Assembly (NCBI RefSeq): GCF_015471405.1
Contig: NZ_BLVZ01000012.1
Coordinates: 124,001 to 188,000, forward strand
Source: Pseudomonas cichorii
Lineage (GTDB): Bacteria > Pseudomonadota > Gammaproteobacteria > Pseudomonadales > Pseudomonadaceae
Length of the DNA: 64,000 nucleotides
Direction of reading: 5' to 3'
Shown here piece by piece: positions 27,435-36,525 of this stretch. The position numbers and the translations under genes were made by a program. A model generated the notes under the pieces. The model worked only from the letters and a program-made list of their open reading frames with translations, made no database searches and was not told where the DNA came from. Each line of letters begins with the position of its first letter. Positions within the stretch are counted from its first letter, which is position 1.

Positions 27435-28193
27435 CTAGAGCAATTGCCCGCCAGAAATATCAAAAGTCGTCCCGTTAGCCCAGGCCATGTCATCGGACAG
27501 AATGGCGGCAACCGCACCGCCTATATCGTCCGGCAGACCGACACGGCCCAGTGCGATGCCTTGTGCTACGTAGGCGTTCACATCCTTGTTGTCGCGCACG
27601 GCACCACCGCCAAAATCGGTTGCGATGGCGCCCGGGGCAATTGCATTCACCCGAATCTGGCGTGAACCAAGTTCTATGGCCATGTAACGGGTCAGTACCT
27701 CGACGGCTGCTTTTACCGCCGCATAAATGCTGTATCCCGGCAAAGTGAAGCGCACGAAACCGGACGAAACGTTCAGGATACGACCGCCGTCTTCCATGAT
27801 CGGTAGCAGCTTCTGCGTCAGAAAAACCGGGCCGCGAAGGTGCGTGGCGACCAGTGAGGCAAACTGGTCCTCGGTCGCGTCAACGAAGTTTGAAAAGAGG
27901 CCATTACCGGCATTGTTGACGAGGAAATCGAAGCGCTCGCGGCCGAATCCGGTCTTCAGCGTATCAGTCACCGCGTTTGAAAAAGCCTGATAGCTGGCGG
28001 TATCGGTGATATCGAGCGGCAGCATCGCGGCCTTGCCGCCCAGCGCTTCAATCTCTTGCTTCAGCGTCTCGGCTTCTGTTGCACTGCTGCGATAGGTACC
28101 GATGATATGAACGCCGCGTTTGGCGAGGTGAAGAGCCATGTTGCGGCCAAGGCCGCGGCTGGCGCCAGTGATGAGTGCGATCTGATTGGTCAT
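27435..28193 (-). CDS. SDR-family oxidoreductase (classical)
   Basis: Encodes 252 aa. The NAD(P) loop is TGASRGLGRN (about 9-18), NNAG is present, and catalytic Ser with YSIYAAVK gives the Y-x-x-x-K pair. The C-terminus AWANGTTFDISGGQLL is standard for FabG-like SDRs. It is divergent from the AraC gene at 28350, which probably controls it and the downstream GST. Substrate unknown. Confidence 0.88.
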   Translation of the reverse strand: MTNQIALITGASRGLGRNMALHLAKRGVHIIGTYRSSATEAETLKQEIEALGGKAAMLPLDITDTASYQAFSNAVTDTLKTGFGRERFDFLVNNAGNGLFSNFVDATEDQFASLVATHLRGPVFLTQKLLPIMEDGGRILNVSSGFVRFTLPGYSIYAAVKAAVEVLTRYMAIELGSRQIRVNAIAPGAIATDFGGGAVRDNKDVNAYVAQGIALGRVGLPDDIGGAVAAILSDDMAWANGTTFDISGGQLL

Positions 28194-28349
28194 GGACTGT
28201 CTCTACTAGGTTAGGCGCACCGCTTGGTGCTTTCTGACCTGCTCAAGATAGGCAATGACCTGTTTATAACCCACGCCCGATACGCTCAGTTTATTGCCTG
28301 ATTGTCTCAATCATCTTGCGTGGTGGCGGGGCATTGGCATAATCGGCCC

Positions 28350-29249
28350 ATGAATAACGATCTTGCACCGCATCTTGATATAGCCCTGCGCCATGCGCCA
28401 CCGGGTTTGACGATTACACGGATTCCGCGTGTAGACCTCTGCGTCGGGCAAGGTACTACAGACAAGGCACCATGCCTGTATCGATCGATGATCTGCTTCA
28501 TCCTGCAAGGCTCTAAGCGCGTTTCGATCAACGACAATCTTCTGAACTACGACAGTGAACAATATCTCATCAGCGCCCTGGACCTGCCTTTGAGCGGACA
28601 GATTCTTGATGCTGAGGGTGGGCAGCCTTACGTTGCGGTATCGCTCGTACTGGATCCGGCCATACTGGCGGAATTGGCGGCGACCATGCCTGCGGTTCGC
28701 GAGAGCGAACAAAAAGGGATTGGCATCACGATAAACCCGATGACCGCGCCGCTGCGCGACACGTTATTGCGCTTATTGTCGTTGCTCGACACGCCTGCCG
28801 ATATCCCGGTCCTCGGCCCCATGGTCGAACGGGAATTGCTCTATCGTCTCCTGCAGGGGCCACAAGGGCGGCTGCTGCGTCAGATTGCCCAGCCCAATGG
28901 CGCACTGGGCAGCATCCGGCGTGCCGTTGCCTGGATCAGGGACAATTACAATACCCGGCTTCGCATCGAAGCCTTGTGTGATGCAAGCGGCATGAGCCGG
29001 GCGAGCCTGCATCGTCATTTTCTGTCAATGACAGGTTTCAGCCCGATCCAGTATCAGAAACAGCTCAGATTGCAGGAGGCTCGCCAGCTTTTGCTTGCCG
29101 GTGAGCATCGCGCCTCTGACGTGGCGTTCGTTGTCGGCTATGAAAGCGCATCACAGTTCAGCCGCGAATATCTCCGACAATTCGGCGCATCGCCTGCACG
29201 CGACGTGCGGGAGATACGGCAGGCTATTGCCACTTCAACAAGGGCGTAA
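28350..29249 (+). CDS. AraC-family regulator with AraC_N domain
   Basis: Encodes 299 aa from ATG 28350 (MNNDLAPHL). The N-terminal cupin-like AraC_N domain (about 35-185, with MICFILQGSKRVSIND) resembles the YqhC type, which senses aldehydes. Two C-terminal HTHs follow (LRIEALCDASGMSRASLHRH and ASDVAFVVGYESASQFSREY). YqhC-type proteins activate divergent oxidoreductases, which matches the SDR-GST pair here. Confidence 0.87.
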   Translation: MNNDLAPHLDIALRHAPPGLTITRIPRVDLCVGQGTTDKAPCLYRSMICFILQGSKRVSINDNLLNYDSEQYLISALDLPLSGQILDAEGGQPYVAVSLVLDPAILAELAATMPAVRESEQKGIGITINPMTAPLRDTLLRLLSLLDTPADIPVLGPMVERELLYRLLQGPQGRLLRQIAQPNGALGSIRRAVAWIRDNYNTRLRIEALCDASGMSRASLHRHFLSMTGFSPIQYQKQLRLQEARQLLLAGEHRASDVAFVVGYESASQFSREYLRQFGASPARDVREIRQAIATSTRA

Positions 29250-29325
29250 ACAGCAGACTTGTCTATGGATTGCAGGCGTTAGCGTTCAGGGGAGGGTGGC
29301 TCCCTAAAGACATTATTGGCAGCAT

Positions 29326-30087
29326 TCAATCTGTTGCATTGATAGCGGTGACATAAGTTTCGGCTACTCCGCCCAATGCAGCAGTCGCTTGCGCTGCTTT
29401 TCTCAAGACAGTGGAGCGTACGCGCTTGATTTGCTCGGCGTTAAATCGATCTGCCGGCCCAGATAAAGTCAATGCGCCGGCAAGTATGTTTCCAGCGCCA
29501 AACACCGGAACAGAAATAGCAGCCGTGTCTGGGTCCCGCTCTCCGAATGAGGCTGCCCAGCACTGCTCGCGGACTGCTTGAAGAGATGGGTCTTTAGCTG
29601 CGCCAAATGCTCGGAGGACCTTGCCTGAAGCACCCGCATTGATGGGGAATCGATCCCCTTCATGAATGGAAACACGTACCGACCGTTTCGGTTCAACACG
29701 GAGTAAGACGACCCGGCTCGCTCCTTGCGCAACATAAAATGATGAGGTTTCCGCGCATTCCTGAGACAGCGCTTCGAGGATGGGCAGTAGCGCATCACGC
29801 AGATTGAAAGAGCCCTGATAAAGCTGGGCGAGACGAAGAGGTTCGTGCCCGATAGCAAATTGACCATCCGCCAACCTGCGTACGAAGCCTCCCCGCTCGA
29901 GGGACGTCATCAGGCGCAAGATCGTGCTTTTATACAGACCTGTGCGCCGTGATATTTCTGCCAAGGGCAGGCTGGGGCGATCGGAGTCGAAAGCTGCAAG
30001 AATCGCGAAGGCACGATCTACAGCGGCGACACCGCCTGCTGTTGCTTCAGTACTGTCGTCACTTTCTGGGGTGCTGTTGGTAGGCAT
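29326..30087 (-). CDS. IclR-family transcriptional regulator
   Basis: Encodes 253 aa. The winged HTH spans about 20-80 (AVDRAFAILAAF then LPLAEISRRTGLYKSTILRL), followed by a GAF-like effector domain. It is at the edge of the CoA-transferase/HMG-CoA-lyase cluster. A palindrome lies 96-110 bp upstream of its start, and two similar ones lie in the HMGL-lactonase divergent promoter, so it likely regulates itself and the cluster. Confidence 0.88.
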   Translation of the reverse strand: MPTNSTPESDDSTEATAGGVAAVDRAFAILAAFDSDRPSLPLAEISRRTGLYKSTILRLMTSLERGGFVRRLADGQFAIGHEPLRLAQLYQGSFNLRDALLPILEALSQECAETSSFYVAQGASRVVLLRVEPKRSVRVSIHEGDRFPINAGASGKVLRAFGAAKDPSLQAVREQCWAASFGERDPDTAAISVPVFGAGNILAGALTLSGPADRFNAEQIKRVRSTVLRKAAQATAALGGVAETYVTAINATD

Positions 30088-30182
30088 AGCGTCACTTTTG
30101 TTGCTTGAAAAAGGCCTGCCATGAGACAGGTCAACCAGAGTTGCTGTAATCGCAACATAGAGAATCCAGCCTCTGGGCGCAA

Positions 30183-30197
30183 CAGAACACTGTTCTG
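30183..30197. promoter_or_regulatory. IclR-type operator upstream of iclR-family gene
   Basis: CAGAACACTGTTCTG, perfect 7-bp arms around one base. It lies between the MFS stop codon and the regulator start. The half-site (C)AGAAC/GTTCTG is shared with the repeats at 33858 and 34028. Confidence 0.6.
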
Positions 30198-30198
30198 A

Positions 30199-31518
30199 TC
30201 AGGCTTCTCGCATGAACAGCTTGAGCACCAGCGCCATCACGGCAGCGAACAACAGAATGCATCCCATCACCATCAGTCCTGCCGTGAAAGATTGCGTAGT
30301 TTCTTTCAGGTAACCCATCAGGTATGGCCCAACAAAACCGCCGAACGCTCCAATCGAGTTGATGAGAGCAATACCACCTGCTGCCGCCTGACCACTCAGG
30401 AATTTGGCGGGCAATGTGTAGAAAATGGTTTTGGCCGAAATAGTGCCTACCAGCGCCAGCGTGATACCGATCAGCGCAGGAATCAAAGCGCTCATCTGAA
30501 GAGCGAACAGCAGGGCCAGCCCTGCCAGAACCAACGCAATCACAAGGTTCAGAATGCCTTTACCGGTACGGTCTACATGCCTGGCCCAGAACAGCAATCC
30601 TATGGTTGAGAAGAAGTAGGGGATGGCTGCAATCCAGCCAATCATGCTCAACTCGACGCCTTGCGCCTTGAGCATTTGTGGCAGCCAGATACCGATCCCG
30701 TACGTACCAATCGTGAAGCTGAAAGTGATCGAGCTGAGAATCCATACACGAGGATCCTTGAGCGCACCCTTGAAGGCATGACTCTTCTGAGTCTTGCCCG
30801 ATTCTGCTGCCAAGAGTGTATCCAGTGCATTACGCTCCTCAGTACTCAGCCACTTGGCTTCGCTTGGCCGGTTGGCGAGTACCTTTAGAGTGATCAGCCC
30901 TAGAACGCATGCTGGAAGCCCTTCGATGATGAACATCCACTGCCAGCCGGCCAATCCAAGGATACCGTGCATCTGCAGCAGCCATATAGACAGTGGACCG
31001 CCGACCAGAAACGAAATCGGTGTTGCTACGGTAAACCAGGCCAGCACTCGGGTACGGTACTGAAGCGGGAACCACAGTGTCAGGAAGAAGATGACGCCCG
31101 GAAAGAACCCTGCCTCAGCCACGCCGAGAATGAAACGAATGATGTAGAAGCTGTAAGGTCCGACGACAAGAGCGGTTGCAGCTGCTGCCAGCCCCCAGGT
31201 GATCATGATCCGTGCCATCCAGAGTCTGGCGCCATACCGGTACATGGCGAGATTGCTGGGTACTTCGCACAAGCAGTATCCGACGAACATGATGCCTGCA
31301 CCCAGCCCGAACTGCGCGGCTGTCAGGCCAAGCTGATCCGTCATTTGCAACGCGGCATAGCCAACGCTCGTACGGTCGAGATAGTTGAAGAAGTAAGCCA
31401 GAGCCAGAAGTGGGATCAGCCGCCATGCAGCTTTGCGCAGAGCGCGTTGCTGCAGTTCGGAAAGCTCAAGTGGTTGCGTCAGGGGGGTAGCGTTTGCTGG
31501 AGTCGTGACGTTAGCCAT
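30199..31518 (-). CDS. MFS transporter, anion:cation symporter family
   Basis: Encodes 439 aa with twelve membrane helices. RLIPLLALAYFFNYLDRTSVGYA in helix 1 and LGVAEAGFFPGVIFFLTLWF are hallmarks of the ACS branch (tartrate, phthalate, hexuronate, 4-hydroxyphenylacetate carriers), which import organic anions. RBS GAGGAA before the ATG. It follows the CoA-transferase on the same strand with a 116-bp gap. It is the second organic-anion carrier of this cluster besides the CitMHS protein. Confidence 0.88.
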   Translation of the reverse strand: MANVTTPANATPLTQPLELSELQQRALRKAAWRLIPLLALAYFFNYLDRTSVGYAALQMTDQLGLTAAQFGLGAGIMFVGYCLCEVPSNLAMYRYGARLWMARIMITWGLAAAATALVVGPYSFYIIRFILGVAEAGFFPGVIFFLTLWFPLQYRTRVLAWFTVATPISFLVGGPLSIWLLQMHGILGLAGWQWMFIIEGLPACVLGLITLKVLANRPSEAKWLSTEERNALDTLLAAESGKTQKSHAFKGALKDPRVWILSSITFSFTIGTYGIGIWLPQMLKAQGVELSMIGWIAAIPYFFSTIGLLFWARHVDRTGKGILNLVIALVLAGLALLFALQMSALIPALIGITLALVGTISAKTIFYTLPAKFLSGQAAAGGIALINSIGAFGGFVGPYLMGYLKETTQSFTAGLMVMGCILLFAAVMALVLKLFMREA

Positions 31519-31634
31519 GACGGGTTCCTCGATATTGTTCTTATGCAGGGCCAGACGGTGTCGTCAAAGTCGATGCAATGCCAACGCACCGTGGGCATTG
31601 CACATTCATTTGCGCCGGTTCTTGTGCTGATCTA

Positions 31635-32834
31635 TCAGGTTTGAATCAAACCGGCGGATGCGAGGTCATCGATTGCAGTACTTTCGTACCCCAACTCGGC
31701 CAACAGCTCCCGCGAATGACTGCCGATTTCAGGCACTGACAGTCGTGCGCCAAAGCGCTGACCATCCATTTCAAATGGCAGCATCGGCACTTTTGTGATT
31801 TGCCCGTTGCTGAGCGTCAGCTCAGTCAGTCCACCCGACTCATTCAGGTGTTTATCATCGAAGAGATCTTCAGGGCGTTGGATGGGCGAGAAAGGTAGAC
31901 CGGCCAGTTCGCACAGTGCCATGACGGACGCTTTATCCATTGCCTGGATACGCTCACGCACAATCGGCATGATTCGCTCACGTGCCTGCACACGCTGGTT
32001 GTTGAGGGCTAACGAGCCATCATTGGCAAAATCCGGAAAATCGAATGCTTTGCAGAATGCGGCCCATTGGCTGTCGCTCACGACCCCCAGGAATATTTGC
32101 TGACCTTCTTCAGCTGTCTCGAAAACGTCATAGATAGCCCAGGCAGAAATGCGGCTAGGCATTGGCGCAGCGGCCGCGCCGGTTACCACTTTTTGCATCA
32201 TGTGCTGTGCGACCAGGAAAGCGGAGTTTTCGAACAAACCGGTCTGGACAAACTGCCCCTTGCCACTGTCTTTGCGCTGGAGGAGGGCGGCCAATACGGA
32301 GATAGCACTGAACATACCGCCCATGACGTCGTTGACTGAAGCTCCTGCGCGCAGTGGACGGCCAACCGGACCGGTCATGTATGCGAGCCCGGTCATCATC
32401 TGAACGACCTCGTCCAGCGCTGTCCGTTTTTCATAGGGGCCAGGCAGGAAGCCTTTCATCGAGCTGTAGATGATATCTGGCTTTATCGCTTTGACATCGT
32501 CGTAGCCAAGGCCCAGTTTCTCCATGGCACCTGGGCGGAAGTTCTCTGTCACCACATCTGCGGTGGCGATCAGTTTCTTGACCGCTGCCATTCCTTCTTT
32601 CGACTTGATGTCGACGGCAAAGCTTTTCTTGTTGCGGTTGTAGGTCAGCCAGTAGCCCGCGCCGGACCCCATCAGGCGCCGGGTGTTGTCACCTTCAGGA
32701 ACCGGCTCTACCTTGATCACCTCTGCGCCAAGATCTGCAAGCAGCAGGCCACAGGTTGGCCCCATGACCATGTGAACGAACTCAACGACTCGGATGCCGG
32801 CAAGTGGCAGTGCTTTCTCCGGGGACTGGCTCAT
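31635..32834 (-). CDS. Class III (CaiB/BaiF) CoA-transferase
   Basis: Encodes 399 aa. The family start PLAGIRVVEFVHMVMGPTCG, LADLGAEVIKVEP and NRNKKSFAVDIKS are typical; the nucleophilic Asp is expected near residue 170. The enzyme moves CoA between carboxylic acids, for instance from succinyl-CoA. It overlaps the lyase gene by 4 bp, so the two are coupled: the transferase activates the acid and the lyase splits the resulting 3-hydroxyacyl-CoA. Confidence 0.9.
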   Translation of the reverse strand: MSQSPEKALPLAGIRVVEFVHMVMGPTCGLLLADLGAEVIKVEPVPEGDNTRRLMGSGAGYWLTYNRNKKSFAVDIKSKEGMAAVKKLIATADVVTENFRPGAMEKLGLGYDDVKAIKPDIIYSSMKGFLPGPYEKRTALDEVVQMMTGLAYMTGPVGRPLRAGASVNDVMGGMFSAISVLAALLQRKDSGKGQFVQTGLFENSAFLVAQHMMQKVVTGAAAAPMPSRISAWAIYDVFETAEEGQQIFLGVVSDSQWAAFCKAFDFPDFANDGSLALNNQRVQARERIMPIVRERIQAMDKASVMALCELAGLPFSPIQRPEDLFDDKHLNESGGLTELTLSNGQITKVPMLPFEMDGQRFGARLSVPEIGSHSRELLAELGYESTAIDDLASAGLIQT

Positions 32835-33772
32835 ACTGCCTCCTTCGCATAGGTGAAGTTTTTTCCAACGCCGGCATCGGGGATAAAGCCATACAAGGCC
32901 TCACCTGGAAGGCCTTGGCGGAGCCACTCGCGTGCAGCGACCAGACGATCAATGTCGACGCCGGTCCGCAAACCCATGGATTCGAGCAGATAAACCAAGT
33001 CTTCGGTCACGATGTTGCCTGAGGCCCCTGGAGCGTATGGGCAGCCGCCAATACCGCCCTGCGACGCATCGAAGGTCGTCACGCCAGCCTCGAGCGCCGC
33101 TACAACATTGGCCAGGCCTTGACCTCGCGTATTGTGGAAATGTGCGCTTCCAGCCAGGGCTCCAAGCTCATTTTGCAACCGAGTGAAAATTCGACGAACC
33201 TGGGCCGGGTTGGCGTAGCCGACTGTGTCTGCAAGCCCGACTTCGTCGACGCCCAACTCAGCCATCTTTACGGCCATGGCGATGCTCTCGTCATCAGTAA
33301 CCACGCCTTGAAGGGTGCAACCGAAAACGGTGGAAAGGCCTGCCTCGATTTGGACCCCTGGGAACTGTTCATTGCGCAACGCCACCACCGCCTTGACCTC
33401 TTCAAAGACCTGAGCGTGCGTTTTACGAACATTGGAAAGGGAATGAGGTTCGCTGACGGAGATCGGCAACGTGATTTTCTGAACCCCAGCATCGAATGCG
33501 GCCTGGGCGCCCTTGAGGTTCGGCACCAGCGCGGTGACGAAGAGGCCGGAAATCTTACGAGCGTGAACAACCAGTTCAGCGCAATCGGCCATCTGGGGAA
33601 GAAGTTTTGGCGGTACGAACGATCCCACTTCGATCTCACGCAATCCCGACTCGGCCAGTGCTGAGATCCAGCGAAGTTTCAACTCGGTAGGCATGGTCGC
33701 CTTGATGCTTTGCAGGCCATCGCGGGGGGCGACTTCACTGACCAATACATCGATATCTGAATCGTGGTGCAT
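32831..33772 (-). CDS. Hydroxymethylglutaryl-CoA-lyase-type aldolase
   Basis: Encodes 313 aa from ATG 33772, preferred because GAGGAG lies 7 bp upstream; a longer frame reaches 33814. DRE-TIM/HMGL barrel: EVAPRDGLQ (substrate and metal binding), HFHNTRGQGLANV (metal His pair) and GGCPYAPGASGNIVTED (loop Cys of HMG-CoA lyases). HMG-CoA lyase yields acetoacetate and acetyl-CoA; relatives cleave citramalyl-CoA-like esters. Pairing with a CoA-transferase, not with leucine-catabolic enzymes, suggests that free HMG or a similar acid is the substrate. Confidence 0.88.
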   Translation of the reverse strand: MHHDSDIDVLVSEVAPRDGLQSIKATMPTELKLRWISALAESGLREIEVGSFVPPKLLPQMADCAELVVHARKISGLFVTALVPNLKGAQAAFDAGVQKITLPISVSEPHSLSNVRKTHAQVFEEVKAVVALRNEQFPGVQIEAGLSTVFGCTLQGVVTDDESIAMAVKMAELGVDEVGLADTVGYANPAQVRRIFTRLQNELGALAGSAHFHNTRGQGLANVVAALEAGVTTFDASQGGIGGCPYAPGASGNIVTEDLVYLLESMGLRTGVDIDRLVAAREWLRQGLPGEALYGFIPDAGVGKNFTYAKEAV

Positions 33773-33857
33773 GGAGGTTCTCCTCATCGGCTGGAGAGCC
33801 TTTGGAACATTCACGCGGCAGGCTATTGGGTAGCGCTGATCCGTATTTTTATGATTG

Positions 33858-33872
33858 TTCTGTCAGGCAGAA
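33858..33872. promoter_or_regulatory. IclR-type operator, HMGL side
   Basis: TTCTGTCAGGCAGAA is a near-perfect inverted repeat 86-100 bp upstream of the lyase start. A half copy (GTTCTGTCA) follows at 33877-33885, 20 bp further on. Its core TTCTGTCAGG recurs in the lactonase-side repeat at 34029. Confidence 0.65.
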
Positions 33873-34027
33873 TTACGTTCTGTCAAATAGTATCTGCGCC
33901 AATTTCTCATGCTGTCAATGCCCGCTCGTTCTTCCAGAAACCCACGAGGAGGAAAAACTCCCGTGAATGAATACGGCTTGACATGTGCCGTTAGATTTTG
34001 AAAAAGTGTTCCACAGAAAGAAACAAT

Positions 34028-34056
34028 GTTCTGTCAGGTAGAACGATAAATATAAT
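34028..34056 (+). promoter_or_regulatory. IclR-type operator overlapping lactonase promoter
   Basis: The inverted repeat GTTCTGTCAGGTAGAAC (34028-34044) is followed by TATAAT at 34051-34056. TTCTGT at 34029-34034 would be a poor -35 with a 16-bp spacer, so a protein bound to the repeat would sit on the promoter of the SMP-30/CitMHS transcript. Confidence 0.6.
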
Positions 34057-34126
34057 AATCGCGTACTTGGGTGCTCACTCATCACATAAGATGGGTGCAG
34101 TGCTTGCACGCCTTGCGGAGATGCCC

Positions 34127-35053
34127 ATGAGTCTGTATGCCCCTCCCCAGGACCTCCAAACCGAGGTTTTCAGTCGCATGCCCGAGAAATTCTGGCGCGA
34201 TGGCGATTCGGATTGGGTAAGAGCCAACAAACCCGGCCAGGTCGTAAGTTCCTTCCTTGAAGGCCCGTCATTCGACAAGGCCGGAAATCTCTATGTGACG
34301 GACATTCCCTATGGGCGGATTTTCCGAATCTCTCCTGCTGGTGAATGGGAGTTGGTAGTCGAGTACGATGGCTGGCCAAACGGGCTAAAAATCCATGCCG
34401 ATGGCCGTATCTTTGTCGCGGACTATAAGCGCGGCATCCTGAAGCTCGATCCTGTCACCAAGACCATTGAGCCTTTCCTCACCCATCGCCGTAGCGAGGG
34501 TTTCAAAGGGGTCAACGACCTGTTCTTCGATCAGGCGGGGTGCCTCTATTTCACTGACCAGGGTCAATCAGGCATGCACGATCCGTCCGGTCGGGTATTC
34601 CGATACGACCTGCAGGCGCAGCGGCTGGACTGCCTCATTGATAACGGCCCGAGTCCTAATGGCCTGGTGATGGATCTGAAAGAGCAAGCACTGCTCGTAG
34701 CCATGACCCGTGGAAATGCCGTGTGGCGACTACCTATTCAGAAAGACGGCTCTACCTCGAAGGTGGGTATTTTCACCGCCATGGCGGGAGGGGTCAGTGG
34801 CGCAGACGGTATGGCTCTGGACGATGAAGGCAATTTGTACGTCTGCGATGCCGGTAACGGCTGCGTCTGGGTATTCGATGCTCATGCCGTGCCGCTGTAC
34901 CGGATTCGGGCATGCTCGACCGGCAAGACCGTTACCAACCTGGCTTTCGGAGGAGAAGGCAACCGCACGCTTTTCATCACCGAATCGGCTACTGGCCACA
35001 TTCTGAAAGTGACCCTGCGTCACGCAGGGAAAAAACTCTTCTCTCACGCTTGA
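34127..35053 (+). CDS. SMP-30/gluconolactonase family lactonase
   Basis: Encodes 308 aa from ATG 34127 (GGAG upstream); the frame is open from 33998. Six-bladed propeller with metal ligands recognisable as the Glu in SSFLEGPSF, the Asn in GPSPNGLVM and the Asp in VSGADGMALDDEGN. Such enzymes open sugar or hydroxy-acid lactones. Divergent from the lyase gene and upstream of the CitMHS carrier; it may open a lactone form of the imported acid. Confidence 0.87.
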   Translation: MSLYAPPQDLQTEVFSRMPEKFWRDGDSDWVRANKPGQVVSSFLEGPSFDKAGNLYVTDIPYGRIFRISPAGEWELVVEYDGWPNGLKIHADGRIFVADYKRGILKLDPVTKTIEPFLTHRRSEGFKGVNDLFFDQAGCLYFTDQGQSGMHDPSGRVFRYDLQAQRLDCLIDNGPSPNGLVMDLKEQALLVAMTRGNAVWRLPIQKDGSTSKVGIFTAMAGGVSGADGMALDDEGNLYVCDAGNGCVWVFDAHAVPLYRIRACSTGKTVTNLAFGGEGNRTLFITESATGHILKVTLRHAGKKLFSHA

Positions 35054-35159
35054 GCTGACATAGCCCGGCACGTCTATGCGCGATCGCGTAGGCGTGCGCT
35101 CGTCCAGAGGATGAGCACACGAAAGTCTTCACTATAAAACCGATAAAACGAGGGACTTC

Positions 35160-36446
35160 ATGATCACGATCCTGAGCTACACCATGATCATCTGCTTCAT
35201 GTACCTGATCATGTCAAAGCGGCTCTCTCCGCTGGTGGCATTGATACTGGTACCTGTTGCATTTGCCTGTGCCGCCGGTTTCGCTGGCGAACTGGGCTCT
35301 ATGATGTTTGATGGCGTGAAGATGCTCGCTCCCACGGGCATCATGCTGACATTCGCCATCCTGTACTTCTGCATGATGACCGATGCAGGACTGTTCAATC
35401 CGCTCATCGAAACCGTGGTTAGAGTGGTCAAGGGTGATCCGCTGAAAATCGTGTTAGGCACAGCTGTTCTGGGTGTCTGCGTTGGCCTGGATGGCGATGG
35501 GGCAACCACTTACATCATTACGACAGCCGCTCTTTTGCCACTCTACCGCCGGACAGGGATCCGCCCACAAGTCATGGCGACTGTGCTGCTGCTTACGATC
35601 GGTGTGATGAACATACTGCCCTGGGCTGGCCCATTCTCCCGCGCCGCCAGCGCCATGCATGTCGACATCACGGAACTATTCATCGAGATGCTGCCTATCA
35701 TGCTTGCGGGCCTGGCCTGGGTTCTGATGGCGGCTACCATCCTGGGGCGCCAAGAACGCAAAAGACTCGGGGTGGTACAAATTGATCTGGAGCATCTCAT
35801 GGCCGAACTGGAGCAATCCAGGCTCACCGGCTGGCGATTCATCTTCAGCGTCGTGCTGACTGTCACGTTAATCACCCTGATGATGCTGAATATCATGCCT
35901 CTGCCGACGCTGTTCATGATCGCTTTCGTTTTGGGACTCGTCGTCAACTACCCTACGCTTAAAGCGCAGAAGGAGGTCATCGACAAATATGCAGGAAGCG
36001 TCCTTTCGGTAACCTTGCTGATCTTCGCCGCTGGCATATTTGTAGGGGTTATGTCGGGTACCGGGATGATCAAGGCCGTCTCTGCAAGCCTTGTACAGAT
36101 AATTCCGGAGTCGACTGGCCATTTCATGTCGGTCTTCACCGCATTTATCAGCATGCCATTCACCTACATCCTCACCAATGACGCATTCTACTTCGGTATT
36201 CTGCCCATCCTGGCTGAGACCGCTGCGCACTATGGTATCGATGGGAAAGAAATGGCCATCGCCGGATTGATTGGGCAGCCTGTTCACCTGTTGAGCCCGT
36301 TGGTTGCATCAACCTACTTGCTATGCGGCCTGCTTGACATTGACTACGGAGATAACCAGCGTGCCTCGATTGGCTGGAGTATCGGTACCTGTCTGGTCAT
36401 GTTCATTGCGGCGGTAGCTTTTGGTTCGATCACTGTTTTAGCCTGA
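35160..36446 (+). CDS. CitMHS-family citrate-like carrier
   Basis: Encodes 428 aa, about eleven to twelve membrane helices. The GLDGDGATTYIITTAALLPLY segment and MPFTYILTNDAFYFGILPI are hallmarks of the CitMHS family, which imports metal-citrate complexes. It lies 106 bp after the lactonase gene in the same direction. In this setting it may import a citrate-like branched acid rather than citrate itself. Confidence 0.9.
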   Translation: MITILSYTMIICFMYLIMSKRLSPLVALILVPVAFACAAGFAGELGSMMFDGVKMLAPTGIMLTFAILYFCMMTDAGLFNPLIETVVRVVKGDPLKIVLGTAVLGVCVGLDGDGATTYIITTAALLPLYRRTGIRPQVMATVLLLTIGVMNILPWAGPFSRAASAMHVDITELFIEMLPIMLAGLAWVLMAATILGRQERKRLGVVQIDLEHLMAELEQSRLTGWRFIFSVVLTVTLITLMMLNIMPLPTLFMIAFVLGLVVNYPTLKAQKEVIDKYAGSVLSVTLLIFAAGIFVGVMSGTGMIKAVSASLVQIIPESTGHFMSVFTAFISMPFTYILTNDAFYFGILPILAETAAHYGIDGKEMAIAGLIGQPVHLLSPLVASTYLLCGLLDIDYGDNQRASIGWSIGTCLVMFIAAVAFGSITVLA

Positions 36447-36525
36447 TCTGCGGGTAGATGGTGATTTCTGTCAGGATATCCAGGCGGTACAGGGTTCTTT
36501 CCGCATGACACCACGTCCGTGAGCC

